The position numbers and the translations under genes were made by a program. 64,000 nt of DNA from Porodaedalea pini (Eukaryota > Basidiomycota > Agaricomycetes > Hymenochaetales > Hymenochaetaceae): assembly GCA_002794775.1 (NCBI GenBank), contig NBAY01000065.1, positions 1 through 64,000 of the forward strand, in the 5' to 3' direction. Under the pieces are notes generated by a model that was not told the DNA's origin, ran no database searches, and saw only the letters and a program-made list of their open reading frames with translations. This document shows positions 1 to 16,862 of this stretch, in pieces (positions within the stretch are counted from its first letter, which is position 1; each line of letters opens with the position of its first letter).

Positions 1-1101
1 ACAGATTGATGGGCCTTTGTGGGAAGTCGGATTTGGGGCTGGTGGCACTCTTCACTTACCCGTAGAAATCTACCTCTGAAGACCTCGCCTTGATTGAAAT
101 CTGCTAACATCAGCCAACTTTCCACTGATCAAATTCTTTTTAGACGTAGACTCAGCGTCCTAATGAGAGAAAAGTCGACGCACAAAGCGAGTCCGAGTAG
201 TAGCTAATGGTAGTTTACTATCTGATGTTCCATACACTGTGAGTTCATTAAGCTGCCGAATTCTGTACTTGGATATTGGTCCACGGTGCCCCTGTAATCG
301 GAGGCAACTGCCAAAGGGTGCAAGGAGTCAACCAGATTCTTCGCGTATCATGTGAGAATGTCAAAGCAACGACAAGTTGAGGCCTAGTTATCATAGAAGG
401 AATGATTGGAAAGAGAGGCAGCAGGACGGCTCCTATACAATCTTGCAACACGCCGTGAATCATAGTTGCACATATCTTAGCGTAGGCCAGGACGCACCTA
501 TTGTACCAGACGTTATGGTGAGCCGCCATACAGCCACCGTTTCCCCCACTCCGCTGCACCCTTCTCCCAGCTTCCAACGGTCCGGAATATACCCTCGACT
601 TCCTGGTTCCAGCGGCTTTGCAGCAGTGTGCGCACGGGTGTGTGTGCGACGCGGGTCGCGGCAGGCGGCGGTGCAGTTACAGTCGGTGGAGAGACGAGCG
701 TGTGTGCGAGCGCGTGCATGCTGTTCATGACACGAACGAGGATCGATGAGACCCAATTGCACGTCGTTGTCATAAGATGGTGCTCACTCTGCGCGGTGTA
801 CGTCGGTTTGCGACTTGATCAGATTTGAGAATCCGTAGTAGACCTTTATTTCTGTTCAGCTTTATTCCACAGAAGAGCCAATGTTGATCTACATACACCG
901 CCAGCCACAAGGGCACCAGACAGTGTGCCTACGAGAAACGACATGGCAAAAGCAAGCAAACGGTACCGCGTTAGGCAGGAGGCCTACCTGAAGCATGCTC
1001 TTTCTCACGAATACAAACAGCATAACGGTACAGCTACTTTGTTTACTGTCAATGTCATGGCACCTTCCTTCCTTCCCTTGGTTGAGCGCTGTGATAATTT
1101 C
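1..1101. other. Unassigned left flank of element E1
   Basis: No gene is recognised here. Short open frames overlap on both strands but none shows a domain or a convincing exon pattern. A GTGTGTGCG-type low-complexity run lies near 630-720. The stretch stops abruptly at the E1 terminus. Its last eight bases (ATAATTTC) do not match the eight bases following E1 on the right (AGGCCGGA), so this is probably not the original left flank of that insertion. Confidence 0.5.
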
Positions 1102-1178
1102 CACTTCAGGCCACCCCTTCAAGGAGACCTAATAGGGCAATTCATACACGCAACTAATTGACCTAATAGGTATCATGA
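1102..1178 (+). repeat. E1 left terminus with paired CCTAATAGG motifs
   Basis: Begins CACTTCAGGCCACCCC, mirrored at the right end. CCTAATAGG occurs at 1128-1136 and 1162-1170, 34 bases apart. The same layout with CCTATTAGG occurs in E2. Such paired near-palindromes are plausible transposase-binding sites; that is inference. Confidence 0.8.
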
Positions 1179-1357
1179 CTGGGAGTGCCCAAATCTGCTG
1201 GGTACTCCCAATTGGGCATGCCCAAATCTGCTGGGCACTCCCAATTGGGCACACCCAAATCTGCTGGGCACTCCCAATTGGGCATGCCCAAATCTTCTGG
1301 GCACTCCCAATTGGGCACACCCAATCTGCTGGGCACTCCCAATTGGGTGTTCCCAAA
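1179..1357. repeat. E1 outer tandem array (33-base unit), left copy
   Basis: About five units of roughly 33 bases combine TTGGGCATGCCCAA (a perfect palindrome) or TTGGGCACACCCAA with CTGGGCACTCCCAA. The invariant core is TGGG-N4-CCCA. Open frames through the array (rich in PNWECP-like repeats) are an artefact of the repeat. Confidence 0.85.
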
Positions 1358-1359
1358 TG

Positions 1360-1402
1360 TGTCACTGTCACTGACTGTCTGGGGGACTTTTGGGCACACC
1401 CA
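1360..1402 (+). promoter_or_regulatory. 43-base subterminal block conserved between E1 and E2 (E1 left)
   Basis: Identical over 43 bases to 37975-38017 in E2, and present inverted in both right arms, although the DNA around it differs between elements. It contains GTCACTGTCACTGAC and ends in a TGGG-N4-CCCA core. A bound site needed for mobility or arm maintenance is the simplest inference. Confidence 0.65.
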
Positions 1403-1707
1403 ATTTCATTTTTGCCATAAAATCTGGGACCATTAGAGGCTGTATTTTATTGTTTTTAGCCTTACAATTTAGCACTTTTGCTGTTGATTAGGTTGCAAAC
1501 TACTGGCTGCATGAATTGACCTTTGATCTGAGTTACAGTCATTTGCTGAAGTATTTACAATCACCTTTTTTGCATCTCAGAAAGTGCTCCTTTGGCTTCA
1601 AGAATCAACATTTCACTCAATTCTTCACTAATTCATGTCTAATAAATTGCTAAATACATAGTTTAATTACTGCCAAATATCAATGAGGCAGCAAGTGACA
1701 TGAGAAG

Positions 1708-2104
1708 ATAAAGAGCCTATTCTGTGAAGATTAGGTGTTCAGACAGGCAATATTCTTCCATAATTCTTCCTGAGTTCAAATCTGAAGCTAAAGACATAAA
1801 ACTTGCTAAATAATGATTTATGTAAGCTATTATGATTTTTAGATGTTTCTCTTGGGTGCAGAATAAATACTTAAAGACAGTCAATGCTAAGTAAGTTTGG
1901 CAGAGTTTTAGAGTTTCTGAAGCTAAGACAAACAAGATAGGAAATATACATTTCTATACACAGTCACTGCTTAAAATCATAATAAATCATATAGATCATC
2001 CTTCAGTAAGTTTTATGCCTTTAACTTCAGATTTGAACTAGGGAAGAATCAGTGAAGAATATTGCCTGTCTGAACACCTAAAATTTACAGAATAGGCTCT
2101 TTAT
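1708..2104. repeat. Inverted-repeat (MITE-like) unit, E1 left arm
   Basis: The ends ATAAAGAGCCTATTCTGT and its reverse complement enclose two longer imperfect inverted halves of about 110 bases. No clear target duplication is visible, so it could also be an internally folded part of the arm. Confidence 0.55.
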
Positions 2105-2513
2105 TTTCTTACTTCACTCTTTAATAACCTGTTTAGGAACATTTTTTATAGTATAATAATATGCTTGTACTTGGCTATCATGACATTAGTTATTTGTGTG
2201 TTTAGGTTGTGCTTGTCTTCATAAGAGTGTTACTGAGGTTGTATCACCCTACATTGGCTGCTTGGGTTGACTTGACTAAATGCATATGACATTTTATGAT
2301 AAAATAGTTAATTATTATAGCACTGAATTAGCTCTGTAACAACATCTTCTAGTTATTAGCTGTGCTATTACAAAAGCATTAGCATGTCATTAAAAATGTT
2401 GCTAAAACATTGCCTAAGTTCATAATTATTGCTATTAGTCAAATTATGAATTTAGCTACTTTTCTGATAAGAATTGAGATATTAAAGCCAAAAGAGCACT
2501 CTGTACTTTCCTA

Positions 2514-2843
2514 CAGATGGTTTCAAAAAGTGTTTGGCCCCTCTGCTTTTGGAATTGATTGACATGGCCTAAGCAGGAAGGTGATTTGTATGATTCAAAC
2601 CTCCATTCTGTGCATTCTAACATCTGTCTCCTCATCCTTCAAGCAAAATCAGTCTAGAAAAAAATTATACAGGTATCAATTATATACATACACTCAAGAT
2701 ACATTATTTCCTGTCAAATAATGGAAGAATCATGTATATTCAATGACCAGTGTTTTCTCCCTCATGCTAATCACCTTCCTGCTTAGGCCATGTCAATCGG
2801 TTCCAAAAATGGGGAGGGGCTGAACACTTTTCAGAACCACCTG
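2514..2843. mobile_element. Tc1/mariner-type MITE, E1 left arm
   Basis: Terminal inverted repeats CAGATGGTTTCAAAAAGTGT and CAGGTGGTTCTGAAAAGTGT (right end reversed) are flanked by TA on both sides (2512-2513, 2844-2845). About 330 bases, no coding. A TA duplication with CAG ends is typical of Tc1/mariner-derived MITEs. The mirrored copy is about 320 bases. Confidence 0.75.
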
Positions 2844-3228
2844 TATATATGATATAATATATAATCTTCTATACCATATCATAGGGCTTGTAATACAGAC
2901 TGTACTTTGAGCTAGAAGTTTTAAATATGATTATACCATATACAGTACAGTGCAGAGTGCAAAACTGAAGAGAACAAGAAAAAAAAAATAGATCTGAGGT
3001 CCAAAAAATAGCTAAGCTTGACCTGTGCTCAAATATCAGGTACAACATTTAATGTTCATAAATTTGACTGATGCTTTAGAGACAAGTGTGACAGTATAGA
3101 GACTGCATTCTCAAGTTTATAACTAGAACTGTATATGATAATAATATTGTATATTCTTCTGAGACTAGGTATTACTGAGTGAGACAGAGAAGTTTGATTT
3201 AGTGAGCCTAGAAAACTAGTTTATGGCC

Positions 3229-4003
3229 AGTTGGGAGTGCCCAATCGGGAGCACCCAACTATTGGGAGTGCCCAACTATTTGGGAGTGCCCAACTATTGG
3301 GAGTGCCCAACTATTTGGGAGTGCCCAATTGGGAGTGCCCAACTATTTGGGAGTGCCCAATTGGGAGTGCCCAACTATTTGGGAGTGCCCAATTGGGAGT
3401 GCCCAACTATTTGGGAGTGCCCAATTGGGAGCACCCAACTATTTGGGAGTGCCCAATTGGGAGCACCCAACTATTTGGGAGTGCCCAATTGGGAGTGCCC
3501 AACTATTGGGAGTGCCCAACTATTTGGGAGTGCCCAATTGGGAGCGCCCAACTATTGGGAGTGCCCACTATTTGGGAGTGCCCAATTGGGAGTGCCCAAC
3601 TATTGGGAGTGCCCAACTATTGGGAGTGCCCAACTATTGGGAGTGCCCAACTATTGGGAGTGCCCAACTATTGGGAGTGCCCAACTATTGGAGTGCCCAA
3701 CTATTGGGAGTGCCCAACTATTGGGAGTGCCCAACTATTGGGAGTGCCCAACTATTGGGAGTGCCCAACTATTGGGAGTGCCCAACTATTGGGAGTGCCC
3801 AACTATTGGGAGTGCCCAACTATTGGGAGTGCCCAACTATTGGGAGTGCCCAACTATTGGGAGTGCCCAACTATTTGGGAGTGCCCAATTGGGAGTGCCC
3901 AATTAGGAGCGCCCAACTATTTGGGAGTGCCCAACTATTTAAGAGTGCCCAACTATTGGGAGTGCTCAGGAAGTGCCCAATATTTGGAAGTGCCCAGTTG
4001 GGT
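3229..4003. repeat. E1 inner tandem array (17-base unit), left copy
   Basis: The dominant unit CCCAACTATTGGGAGTG repeats many times, with variants in which TTGGGAGTGCCCAA units abut to form CCCAATTGGG. Core TGGG-N4-CCCA throughout, N4 mostly AGTG. All three frames stay open for over 200 codons, which reflects the repeat and not a gene. The right-arm copy is only about 450 bases long. Confidence 0.9.
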
Positions 4004-4687
4004 CTCCTTTTTATTCCTGCCCAGGAATCTTTTTTATTTTATTTTTGAAATAGAAATCATTATGTCATGAAAATTAGAATATGTCTAGAATAGAAGCCTT
4101 GGTAATTCTACAGAGAATTTCTCAATCTTTCATTCTAGACTCTTATGTCACTGCCTTGCTTTCACTGGTGGCAGGTGGTCTTGACTCATGCATCTCTTAA
4201 GAGGCTAACCCAACTGCTTATATCACAATGTCAAAGCAACTGTTTCACAAGGCCTATTCTCAAGACCACCTGTGGAGGGCACCTGCACATACCACACAAC
4301 TGGGTCTGACACATCGGTGGCTCTTTGCTGCATTTCACCATAAGCTGTGATAGCTCTGCCTCATCCATCTCAGGCATCACCTTGAGCTGTACAAGCCAAA
4401 TGGCTGGTACAAGGTAGAATAATAAAGTAGTTGCATGCATAAAACCTGCTTTCATTTCATTTTGATGATGAGGTTGCTGCCCTGCTCCTCAATAGTGCTC
4501 TGTATCTTCTCAATTGCACACTCAAGATGCTCAGTTGCCATGTAGTGCAAACTCAAAATAAATATAAAGTGAGACAATTACAACAAACACAGTGTACCTT
4601 GTCAGTAGCATGTGTACCCAGCATATAGAGAGGTGGCACAATGAGCCTTTGACGAGAGAGACACCTTGCCTTCCCTCTTATCCAACT
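4004..4687. other. Unrecognised arm segment with a 40-base cyclin stub at its inner edge
   Basis: No gene is identified in most of this stretch. The inner edge (about 4647-4687) matches a cyclin piece that is continuous with the rest of the cyclin in E2 (about 41535-41575), so it is the far side of a cyclin gene split by the XPB insertion. Short frames on the minus strand (4231-4455) look exon-like but match nothing I know. Confidence 0.45.
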
Positions 4688-7361
<2,674 letters not shown>

Positions 7362-7443
7362 TGTTCACCTGCCGTTGTCTGTGACCGATTCTGACTCAGT
7401 GGTAGCTCACGTTTGAACGTTCTTCGTTAAAAAGTCAGTTCGC

Positions 7444-8163
7444 CGGCTCGCCCCTCACTCCCGTGCTGAGCTTCTTCTCCGCGAGCCCCGTCACCTTCCC
7501 TCGCACCACCCCGATGTAGCAGAGCGCCGACTGCAGGACGCTACGTCTCGTGCATGAACGGCGAGGCGAGTGCGATGCAACGCGTATGCGACGAAGTGCG
7601 CAAGCATATTCGGTATCACTGGTGCCCCTCCTGATCCTGCTGTTGCGGTAGCGGGGGAACGCGAGACGACTGCGGTCGAGGACGATGTGGAAGAGGTGGA
7701 GGACGACGGAGGAAGGATCTCGGGGCAGTTGAAGGTATGGCTGACGAAGCGCGCGCAGAGCTTGCTGGTGTCTTCGTGCCCGTAGTAAGTGTCGATTGCC
7801 GGTGGGGGTGCTGCCGGCGTGGGGTGGTGTGAGTGATGTGCGCGCGGGACTGCCGATGACTGTTTTTTTGTCGAACGTTTTCGGCGCAGTCGGAGGAAAA
7901 AAACGTGATAGAGAAAAAGACAGCGATCAACAGCCGCTCATCACTCAAGTATCAGAGATCGGGGGGAAAGAGGGGGGATGCTTACAAAACTCGAGGTAGT
8001 CGCTGCGGCAGCGGCGGACACAGAAGACGATTTCGCAGGTGGAGGGGGGCGTACGTCGCACCACGCGGCGGAAGGGCGAGTGGTTCGAGCTGGCACTCGA
8101 TGATGATATCGAATGCTGATGCGGATGGGGGTGGGGATGGCGCGGTGCGTGGACGATGGCCAT
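7444..8163 (-). pseudogene. Pas1/Pcl-type cyclin fragment, E1 left arm
   Basis: Reads from an ATG at 8163 (MAIVHAPRHPHPHPH) through a Ser/His-rich N-terminus, an intron starting GTAAGC, then a cyclin-box start: YYGHEDTSKLCARFVSHTF, LAHFVAYALHRTRL and, in another frame, SVLQSALCYI. Such cyclins partner Pho85-type kinases. The gene is interrupted at about 7443 by the XPB copy; its continuation is a 40-base stub at 4647-4687. E2 holds a longer, uninterrupted copy. Frame changes show it is dead. Confidence 0.7.
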
Positions 8164-8442
8164 ATTCGCTGCGGCGGGCTCTCTGGCTCTGGGCGTTGAC
8201 GAGCATCTGTGAGCGTCGAAGGACAGGTGGAGTCGATGCGTGAGAAGAGGTCGCTGCGAATGTTTTGATCGGAACGAGATCCTTCTCGGACACAACGGTT
8301 GCGTCGCGTTCGCCGAAGTACTCAATGAGAAGGGCGGATGGGAAAACGGCTGACGTCGATGTTGAAGAGCGTGGATCGTCAAGGGGGGCAGGAGGAAGAG
8401 GCGAGGAACGCGTGCTGTGTGAACAGGGTGAGGGAAGTTGAA
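8164..8442 (-). other. Unidentified captured segment between cyclin and eS6
   Basis: Coding-like composition with one frame reading EYFGERDATVVSEKDLVPI, reminiscent of a PWWP-type reader domain but too short to assign. Present in both E1 and E2 in the same place, so it belongs to the shared backbone. It may instead be upstream DNA of the cyclin. Confidence 0.35.
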
Positions 8443-8673
8443 CCGCACCAGTGCGGCAGAGATGGAGGGAAGAATGACCAGCAGAAAGGAGCACCCTGCT
8501 TCATCGGGAAGCCCTGCTTGTCGTTTCCGCCAGAGAAGCGAAAGACGTAGCCCTTGGACTCATCACCGAGCGAGTCACCGGGGATGCCTGGGACATCTTC
8601 TTGCCGTGGAAGATGCGGTAACGACGCTCATCGTCGATGTCGATCGTCTTTTGCTGGCCCGTCGCCGGGTCAG
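8443..8673 (-). pseudogene. Ribosomal protein eS6 fragment, E1 left arm
   Basis: eS6 is a small-subunit ribosomal protein. The piece reads [26 protein letters not shown], then in shifted frames FKGYVF and [15 protein letters not shown], matching the conserved N-terminal part of eS6. Frameshifts and loss of the rest make it non-functional. Compared with E2, two internal stretches are deleted, but the join that Hsp90 interrupts in E2 is intact here. Confidence 0.85.
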
Positions 8674-9487
8674 CGATGTCAACACTTCATGGCCGGTGGT
8701 GTCTTGAGGAGCTCGTCGTGTTCTGTCCCTTCAGGCAAGCAAAAAAATGCTGAAAAGTAGTTATTAGTATATTTAGATGGGTTTTATGAATATTTTTTTT
8801 GCTTACCTTGAGTGTGTGGCTAGTGGGACACCTGAGCTCGTCGTCGATGGTGAAGACGAAACGATACGAACAACGACGACGCGTTGGTTGTGTTGCCTGA
8901 TTTGGCCGATCGACACGTCTTAAACAAGCAATCAAAGCATTCCGAGTCTTTCGGACATCTCGAAAGACTTAGCTGTCTAGCTCAGAACATTTCTACAGAC
9001 GCGTTTAAAAATACAAAAAAATATGGGATAGTTTTATTATGTATGTATCTCTAGAATAGCCAAGAGTTACGCGTCCAACGCGTTTTTTTATGGTGTTATA
9101 AATACAACAGTAATCCTCACATGTAGCACTAGGCCTCCAGAGGCATACACCAAAGTAAAATATATTCTGAAAGGCCTGACACCTATTCTGTCATGAAGTA
9201 AGTATTACACTTTGTATGTATGCAAGGGTTCAAGCCAATCAGACAAGAATTGACTTCATAATAGAGAAGGAGGTGACTTCATGAGATCTCCTGAATCTGA
9301 GTGTTTTGTATATCCTGTTCCCATTTTTTACTTTGATGGCACATAAAATATTGGGCATATCCAGAATAGATATTTCTATGTTTCTGTAAATTTACAAGTT
9401 TCCAGCCTCAGTGGTTGGAGCTGGGTGAATTGCAAAACATCGAAAATCTTGGGTTTAAGAGGTTCAGAGAAAGCATATATTCATGTT
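8674..9487. other. Inner arm region conserved between E1 and E2 (left copy)
   Basis: No gene is recognised. The segment is similar to 44000-44801 in E2 and includes a short intron-like stretch (GTAAGC...TACTAATAAC...CAG on the reverse strand), repeated ACGCGT motifs around 8999-9085, and the arm end at ATATATTCATGTT. Conservation in both elements suggests it belongs to the element proper and not to recent captures. Confidence 0.6.
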
Positions 9488-9805
9488 GTTGCTTTATTCC
9501 AAACCTCAGGAAGCTCTATAAAATAGATATTAATACTTTATATGACTACAATAAATGTAATCAGGTGCTAGATCTCGGAGTTAGAGGAAAGTTCTGAAGG
9601 GGAGAGGAAATACATGCAAAACTACTCTGTGTTTCTTGGATTTGCGTCGAGTTTCACAAAACATGAACTGTATCACCTCTCATTTCACTCCCCATTCCGA
9701 ACTTTTCCCTCACCCACAAAACTAAGGGTTGGATATCTTTCTTGGACCATACTTAAATACAAATAACTAAATTTGTTGAGCTTCTCATACTTTGAACCAA
9801 CCAAA
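9488..9805. other. E1 central loop (unique 318-base spacer)
   Basis: The only non-palindromic part of E1. No coding is seen. The E2 loop (44802-45120) is nearly the same sequence on the opposite strand, so this short stretch is the only part that gives the element an orientation. Confidence 0.8.
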
Positions 9806-10619
9806 AACATGAATATATGCTTTCTCTGAACCTCTTAAACCCAAGATTTTCGATGTTTTGCAATTCACCCAGCTCCAACCACTGAGGCTGGAAACTTGTA
9901 AATTTACAGAAACATAGAAATATCTATTCTGGATATGCCCAATATTTTATGTGCCATCAAAGTAAAAAATGGGAACAGGATATACAAAACACTCAGATTC
10001 AGGAGATCTCATGAAGTCACCTCCTTCTCTATTATGAAGTCAATTCTTGTCTGATTGGCTTGAACCCTTGCATACATACAAAGTGTAATACTTACTTCAT
10101 GACAGAATAGGTGTCAGGCCTTTCAGAATATATTTTACTTTGGTGTATGCCTCTGGAGGCCTAGTGCTACATGTGAGGATTACTGTTGTATTTATAACAC
10201 CATAAAAAAACGCGTTGGACGCGTAACTCTTGGCTATTCTAGAGATACATACATAATAAAACTATCCCATATTTTTTTGTATTTTTAAACGCGTCTGTAG
10301 AAATGTTCTGAGCTAGACAGCTAAGTCTTTCGAGATGTCCGAAAGACTCGGAATGCTTTGATTGCTTGTTTAAGACGTGTCGATCGGCCAAATCAGGCAA
10401 CACAACCAACGCGTCGTCGTTGTTCGTATCGTTTCGTCTTCACCATCGACGACGAGCTCAGGTGTCCCACTAGCCACACACTCAAGGTAAGCAAAAAAAA
10501 TATTCATAAAACCCATCTAAATATACTAATAACTACTTTTCAGCATTTTTTTGCTTGCCTGAAGGGACAGAACACGACGAGCTCCTCAAGACACCACCGG
10601 CCATGAAGTGTTGACATCG
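9806..10619. other. Inner arm region, right copy
   Basis: Mirror of 8674-9487 with very few differences. No gene recognised. Confidence 0.6.
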
Positions 10620-10850
10620 CTGACCCGGCGACGGGCCAGCAAAAGACGATCGACATCGACGATGAGCGTCGTTACCGCATCTTCCACGGCAAGAAGATGT
10701 CCCAGGCATCCCCGGTGACTCGCTCGGTGATGAGTCCAAGGGCTACGTCTTTCGCTTCTCTGGCGGAAACGACAAGCAGGGCTTCCCGATGAAGCAGGGT
10801 GCTCCTTTCTGCTGGTCATTCTTCCCTCCATCTCTGCCGCACTGGTGCGG
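10620..10850 (+). pseudogene. Ribosomal protein eS6 fragment, E1 right arm
   Basis: Same fragment as in the left arm, reading toward the outside of the element: [20 protein letters not shown] followed by frameshifted [13 protein letters not shown]. Dead copy. Confidence 0.85.
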
Positions 10851-11129
10851 TTCAACTTCCCTCACCCTGTTCACACAGCACGCGTTCCTCGCCTCTTCCT
10901 CCTGCCCCCCTTGACGATCCACGCTCTTCAACATCGACGTCAGCCGTTTTCCCATCCGCCCTTCTCATTGAGTACTTCGGCGAACGCGACGCAACCGTTG
11001 TGTCCGAGAAGGATCTCGTTCCGATCAAAACATTCGCAGCGACCTCTTCTCACGCATCGACTCCACCTGTCCTTCGACGCTCACAGATGCTCGTCAACGC
11101 CCAGAGCCAGAGAGCCCGCCGCAGCGAAT
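10851..11129 (+). other. Unidentified captured segment, right copy
   Basis: Mirror of 8164-8442, with the same EYFGERDATVVSEKDLVPI reading. Not assigned. Confidence 0.35.
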
Positions 11130-11850
11130 ATGGCCATCGTCCACGCACCGCGCCATCCCCACCCCCATCCGCATCAGCATTCGATATCATCATCGAGTGC
11201 CAGCTCGAACCACTCGCCCTTCCGCCGCGTGGTGCGACGTACGCCCCCCTCCACCTGCGAAATCGTCTTCTGTGTCCGCCGCTGCCGCAGCGACTACCTC
11301 GAGTTTTGTAAGCATCCCCCCTCTTTCCCCCCGATCTCTGATACTTGAGTGATGAGCGGCTGTTGATCGCTGTCTTTTTCTCTATCACGTTTTTTTCCTC
11401 CGACTGCGCCGAAAACGTTCGACAAAAAAACAGTCATCGGCAGTCCCGCGCGCACACCACTCACACCACCCCACGCCGGCAGCACCCCCACCGGCAATCG
11501 ACACTTACTACGGGCACGAAGACACCAGCAAGCTCTGCGCGCGCTTCGTCAGCCATACCTTCAACTGCCCCGAGATCCTTCCTCCGTCGTCCTCCACCTC
11601 TTCCACATCGTCCTCGACCGCAGTCGTCTCGCGTTCCCCCGCTACCGCAACAGCAGGATCAGGAGGGGCACCAGTGATACCGAATATGCTTGCGCACTTC
11701 GTCGCATACGCGTTGCATCGCACTCGCCTCGCCGTTCATGCACGAGACGTAGCGTCCTGCAGTCGGCGCTCTGCTACATCGGGGTGGTGCGAGGGAAGGT
11801 GACGGGGCTCGCGGAGAAGAAGCTCAGCACGGGAGTGAGGGGCGAGCCGG
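11130..11850 (+). pseudogene. Pas1/Pcl-type cyclin fragment, E1 right arm
   Basis: Mirror of the left copy: ATG at 11130, His/Ser-rich N-terminus, intron from about 11309, then TYYGHEDTSKLCARFVSHTF and LAHFVAYALHRTRL. It ends at GAGCCGG (11844-11850), exactly where the XPB fragment begins. Scattered substitutions distinguish it from the left copy. Confidence 0.7.
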
Positions 11851-11931
11851 CGAACTGACTTTTTAACGAAGAACGTTCAAACGTGAGCTACCACTGAGTC
11901 AGAATCGGTCACAGACAACGGCAGGTGAACA

Positions 11932-14607
<2,676 letters not shown>

Positions 14608-15291
14608 AGTTGGATAAGAGGGAAGGCAAGGTGTCTCTCTCGTCAAAGGCTCATTGTGCCACCTCTCTATATGCTGGGTACACATGCTACTGACAAGGTA
14701 CACTGTGTTTGTTGTAATTGTCTCACTTTATACTTATTTTGAGTTTGCACTACATGGCAACTGAGCATCTTGAGTGTGCAATTGAGAAGATACAGAGCAC
14801 TATTGAGGAGCAGGGCAGCAACCTCATCATCAAAATGAAATGAAGGCAGGTTTTATGCATGCAACTACTTTATTATTCTACCTTGTACCAGCCATTTGGC
14901 TTGTACAGCTCAAGGTGATGCCTGAGATGGATGAGGCAGAGCTATCACAGCTTATGGTGAAATGCAGCAAAGAGCCACCGATGTGTCAGACCCAGTTGTG
15001 TAGTATGTGCAGGTGCCCTCCACAGGTGGTCTTGAGAATAGGCCTTGTGAAACAGTTGCTTTGACATTGTGATATAAGCAGTTGGGTTAGCCTCTTAAGA
15101 GATGCATGAGTCAAGACCACCTGCCACCAGTGAAAGCAAGGCAGTGACATAAGAGTCTAGAATGAAAGATTGAGAAATTCTCTGTAGAATTACCAAGGCT
15201 TCTATTCTAGACATATTCTAATTTTCATGACATAATGATTTCTATTTCAAAAATAAAATAAAAAAGATTCCTGGGCAGGAATAAAAAGGAG
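14608..15291. other. Unrecognised arm segment with cyclin stub, right copy
   Basis: The inner edge (14608-14648) is the cyclin stub that resumes after XPB. Beyond it are short frames including EHLECAIEKIQSTIEEQGSN (about 14763-14850), which I cannot assign. No complete gene. Confidence 0.45.
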
Positions 15292-15741
15292 ACCCAACTG
15301 AGCACTTCCAAATATTGGGCACTTCCTGAGCACTCCCAATAGTTGGGCACTCTTAAATAGTTGGGCACTCCCAAATAGTTGGGCGCTCCTAATTGGGCAC
15401 TCCCAAATAGTTGGGCACTCCCAATAGTTGGGCACTCCCAATAGTTGGGCACGCACTCCCAATAGTTGGGCACTCCCAATAGTTGGGCACTCCCAATTGG
15501 GCACTCCCAAATAGTTGGGCACTCCCAAATAGTTGGGCACTCCCAAATAGTTGGGCACTCCCAAATAGTTGGGCACTCCCAATTGGGCACTCCCAAATAG
15601 TTGGGCACTCCCAATTGGGCACTCCCAAATAGTTGGGCACTCCCAATTGGGCACTCCCAAATAGTTGGGCACTCCCAATAGTTGGGTGCTCCCAATTGGG
15701 CACTCCCAACTGGGTACTTCCAACTGGGCACTCCCAACTGG
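15292..15741. repeat. E1 inner tandem array, right copy
   Basis: Inverted and shortened version of 3229-4003, with the same TGGG-N4-CCCA core. Unit order differs (runs of CCCAAATAGTTGGGCACT), so the array has been remodelled in one arm since duplication. Confidence 0.9.
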
Positions 15742-16133
15742 CCATAAACTAGTTTTCTAGGCTCACTAAATCAAACTTCTCTGTCTCACTCAGTAATACC
15801 TAGTCTCAGAAGAATATACAATATTATTATCATATACAGTTCTAGTTATAAACTTGAGAATGCAGTCTCTATACTGTCACACTTGTCTCTAAAGCATCAG
15901 TCAAATTTATGAACATTAAATGTTGTACCTGATATTTGAGCACAGGTCAAGCTTAGCTATTTTTTGGACCTCAGATCTATTTTTTTTTCTTGTTCTCTTC
16001 AGTTTTGCACTCTGCACTGTACTGTATATAGTATAATCATATTTAAAACTTCTAGCTCAAAGTACAGTCTGTATTACAAGCCCTATGATATGGTATAGAA
16101 GATTATATATTATATCATATATACAGGTGGTTC

Positions 16134-16453
16134 TGAAAAGTGTTCAGCCCCTCCCCATTTTTGGAACCGATTGACATGGCCTAAGCAGGAAGGTGATTAG
16201 CATGAGGGAGAAAACACTGGTCATTGAATATACATGATTCTTCCATTATTTGACAGGAAATAATGTATCTTGAGTGTATGTATATAATTGATACCTGTAT
16301 AATTTTTTTCTAGACTGATTTTGCTTGAAGGATGAGGAGACAGATGTCAGAATGCACAGAATGGAGGTTTGGATCATACAAATCACCTTCCTGCTTAGGC
16401 CATGTCAATCAATTCCAAAAGCAGAGGGGCCAAACACTTTTTGAAACCATCTG
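16134..16453. mobile_element. Tc1/mariner-type MITE, E1 right arm
   Basis: Mirror of 2514-2843, also flanked by TA, about ten bases shorter. It is present in both arms at the same relative place, so it was copied with the arm and not inserted twice. Confidence 0.75.
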
Positions 16454-16862
16454 TAGGAAAGTACAGAGTGCTCTTTTGGCTTTAATATCTCAATTCTTGT
16501 CAGAAAAGTAGCTAAATTCATAATTTGACTAATAGCAATAATTATGAACTTAGGCAATGTTTTAGCAACATTTTTAATGACATGCTAATGCTTTTGTAAT
16601 AGCACAGCTAATAACTAGAAGATGTTGTTACAGAGCTAATTCAGTGCTATAATAATTAACTATTTTATCATAAAATGTCATATGCATTTAGTCAAGTCAA
16701 CCCAAGCAGCCAATGTAGGGTGATACAACCTCAGTAACACTCTTATGAAGACAAGCACAACCTAAACACACAAATAACTAATGTCATGATAGCCAAGTAC
16801 AAGCATATTATTATACTATTAAAAATGTTCCTAAACAGGTTATTAAAGAGTGAAGTAAGAAA

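Larger units (their letters stand above)
1403..3228. other. AT-rich gene-free part of the E1 left arm
   Basis: No gene is seen. The stretch holds two inverted-repeat inserts (1708-2104 and 2514-2843); the rest is AT-rich DNA without recognisable coding. The mirror copy is about 15742-17564. Confidence 0.6.

Noticed and set aside
248..1161. Several open frames of 70-117 codons at the left edge
   Set aside because: They overlap on both strands, show no domain or splice pattern, and contain low-complexity GT-rich sequence.
1708..2104. A confident transposon call for the ATAAAGAG inverted repeat
   Set aside because: No target duplication was found, so it is kept only as an inverted-repeat unit.
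3223..4070. Long overlapping open frames encoding Trp-Glu-Cys-Pro repeat proteins
   Set aside because: All three frames are open because the 17-base array lacks stops; there is no start context, intron or non-repeat domain. The same holds for frames in the other arrays.
7945..8494. Long overlapping frames of 110-170 codons in the GC-rich arm
   Set aside because: They are other-frame shadows across the cyclin and eS6 remnants; the cyclin and eS6 reading explains the sequence better.
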